From positions 186,001 through 250,000 of the forward strand of contig NZ_PZZZ01000007.1 in assembly GCF_003046475.1 (NCBI RefSeq): DNA of 64,000 bases, in the 5' to 3' direction. The DNA comes from Mycoplana dimorpha (lineage in GTDB: Bacteria > Pseudomonadota > Alphaproteobacteria > Rhizobiales > Rhizobiaceae). Below, piece after piece: positions 63,198-64,000 of this stretch. The position numbers were made by a program, and so were the translations under genes. The notes below the pieces were generated by a model. The model searched no databases. It saw only the letters and a list, made by a program, of their open reading frames with translations, and was not told where the DNA came from. Each line of letters begins with the position of its first letter. Position 1 is the first letter of the stretch.

Positions 63198-64000
63198 TGA
63201 ACGCTGCCGCCTCCACCACCACGGCAAGGGCGCCGGACAGTCCCGCAGCACAGGAAGAGCAGTCGCTGCTACGCTTCTTCACCTGCGGATCGGTCGACGA
63301 CGGCAAGTCGACGCTGATCGGCCGACTGCTCTACGATACCCGGTTGATCCTCGAGGACCAATTCGCCGCCCTCGAACGCGACAGCGCCCGGCACGGAACG
63401 ACCGGCGGAGACATCGATTTCGCGCTTCTGCTCGACGGGCTCGAAGCCGAGCGCGAGCAGGGTATCACCATCGACGTCGCCTACCGCCACTTCGCCACCA
63501 ACCGGCGCCGCTTCATCGTCGCCGATACGCCCGGCCACGAGGAATACACCCGCAACATGGCGACCGGCGCCTCGACGGCCGATCTCGCAGTCGTCCTGGT
63601 CGACGCCCGCCAGGGCATTCTCACACAAACTCGCCGCCACGCCTTCATCGCCTCGCTGCTCGGCGTCCGCCACGTCGTCCTCGCCGTCAACAAGGTCGAC
63701 CTGGTGGACTTCGCGCAGGCGACGTTCGACGCGATTGCACACGAATTCCATTCGTTCGCGAAGGATTTCTGCTTCGAGACGATCGTCGAAATTCCGATGT
63801 CGGCGCGTTACGGCGACAATGTAACGACCTCATCCGATCGCACCCCATGGTATTCCGGTCCCACGTTGCTCGAACACCTGGAGACGGTTCCGGTGACCGA
63901 GCGTGACGGTCCGTTCCGGCTTCCGGTGCAGTTCGTCAGCCGGCCGAACGCCGACTTCCGCGGCTATGCAGGCCAGATCGCCGCCGGACGCATCGCCGTC
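63197..64000 (+). CDS. cysN: Sulfate adenylyltransferase subunit 1 (CysN), truncated by the window edge
   Basis: GTPase subunit driving APS synthesis. The first 268 codons are present. G1 is [19 protein letters not shown]2 has [16 protein letters not shown]3 [13 protein letters not shown]4 NKVD in [13 protein letters not shown]5 near [11 protein letters not shown]; the EF-Tu-like domain 2 starts at [12 protein letters not shown]. Whether a C-terminal APS kinase domain follows (CysNC, NodQ type) cannot be seen; that would decide if PAPS for the sulfotransferases at 6-8 kb is made from this operon. Confidence 0.93.
   Translation, partial: MNAAASTTTARAPDSPAAQEEQSLLRFFTCGSVDDGKSTLIGRLLYDTRLILEDQFAALERDSARHGTTGGDIDFALLLDGLEAEREQGITIDVAYRHFATNRRRFIVADTPGHEEYTRNMATGASTADLAVVLVDARQGILTQTRRHAFIASLLGVRHVVLAVNKVDLVDFAQATFDAIAHEFHSFAKDFCFETIVEIPMSARYGDNVTTSSDRTPWYSGPTLLEHLETVPVTERDGPFRLPVQFVSRPNADFRGYAGQIAAGRIAV

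Overview
The window looks like chromosomal DNA of an alphaproteobacterium of the Rhizobiales, most likely Rhizobiaceae (Sinorhizobium/Ensifer, Shinella or Rhizobium-like). Reasons: high GC, many ABC transporters, a complete NepR-EcfG-PhyR general stress response locus, a smoEFGK-smoS-mtlK polyol operon in the order described in rhizobia and Rhodobacter, a ThuA/ThuB pair, an LpsL-type UDP-glucuronate epimerase and a rhizobial liv/bra cluster. This is inference from gene content and order. I saw no tRNA, rRNA, CRISPR array, transposase or phage integrase.

Layout. 1-7.9 kb: surface-glycan genes (GT4 glycosyltransferase, membrane acyltransferase with SGNH domain, UDP-glucuronate epimerase, methyltransferase, two unrelated sulfotransferases), probably for a sulfated and acylated polysaccharide. 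7.9-16 kb: single genes and pairs (glutathionyl-hydroquinone reductase with LysR, YbaK deacylase, DUF488, thuA-thuB, SMR pump with TetR repressor, truncated haemoglobin with DUF423, DUF2325). 16-20.7 kb: stress locus. nepR, ecfG and an HWE kinase run leftward; phyR runs rightward. They share a promoter region in which two EcfG -35 elements form an inverted repeat. A two-gene membrane-protein operon nearby has its own EcfG-type promoter. 20.7-32.4 kb: polyol (sorbitol/mannitol type) uptake and oxidation operon on the minus strand, with a SorC-family regulator and an exported HAD phosphatase.

32.6-50 kb: reductive pyrimidine degradation. preT-preA (dihydropyrimidine dehydrogenase) come first. 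After an insertion of a small ORF, a winged-helix/TPR regulator, a DMT transporter and a MASE1-GGDEF cyclase come a RutR-like repressor, an AmaB/PydC-type amidohydrolase, a MazEF-like toxin-antitoxin pair and dihydropyrimidinase. A cupin and an NMT1/ThiY-type ABC importer follow. RutR-like operator sequences lie in front of both pathway halves. The importer operon is interrupted by GC-rich palindromic repeats and a DUF559 endonuclease-like gene. 50-55 kb: RND efflux pair. 55-62 kb: a degenerate GGDEF membrane protein, then livHMGF, a small membrane protein and the branched-chain amino-acid binding protein gene with a strong terminator. 62.3-64 kb: cysD and the start of cysN, cut by the window edge.

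Most of the window is recognisable metabolism and regulation. The parts I consider least described are the pyrimidine regulon with its toxin-antitoxin insertion and importer, the two sulfotransferases in the glycan cluster, the stress-promoter architecture, and the winged-helix/TPR gene whose 5' end looks frameshifted.
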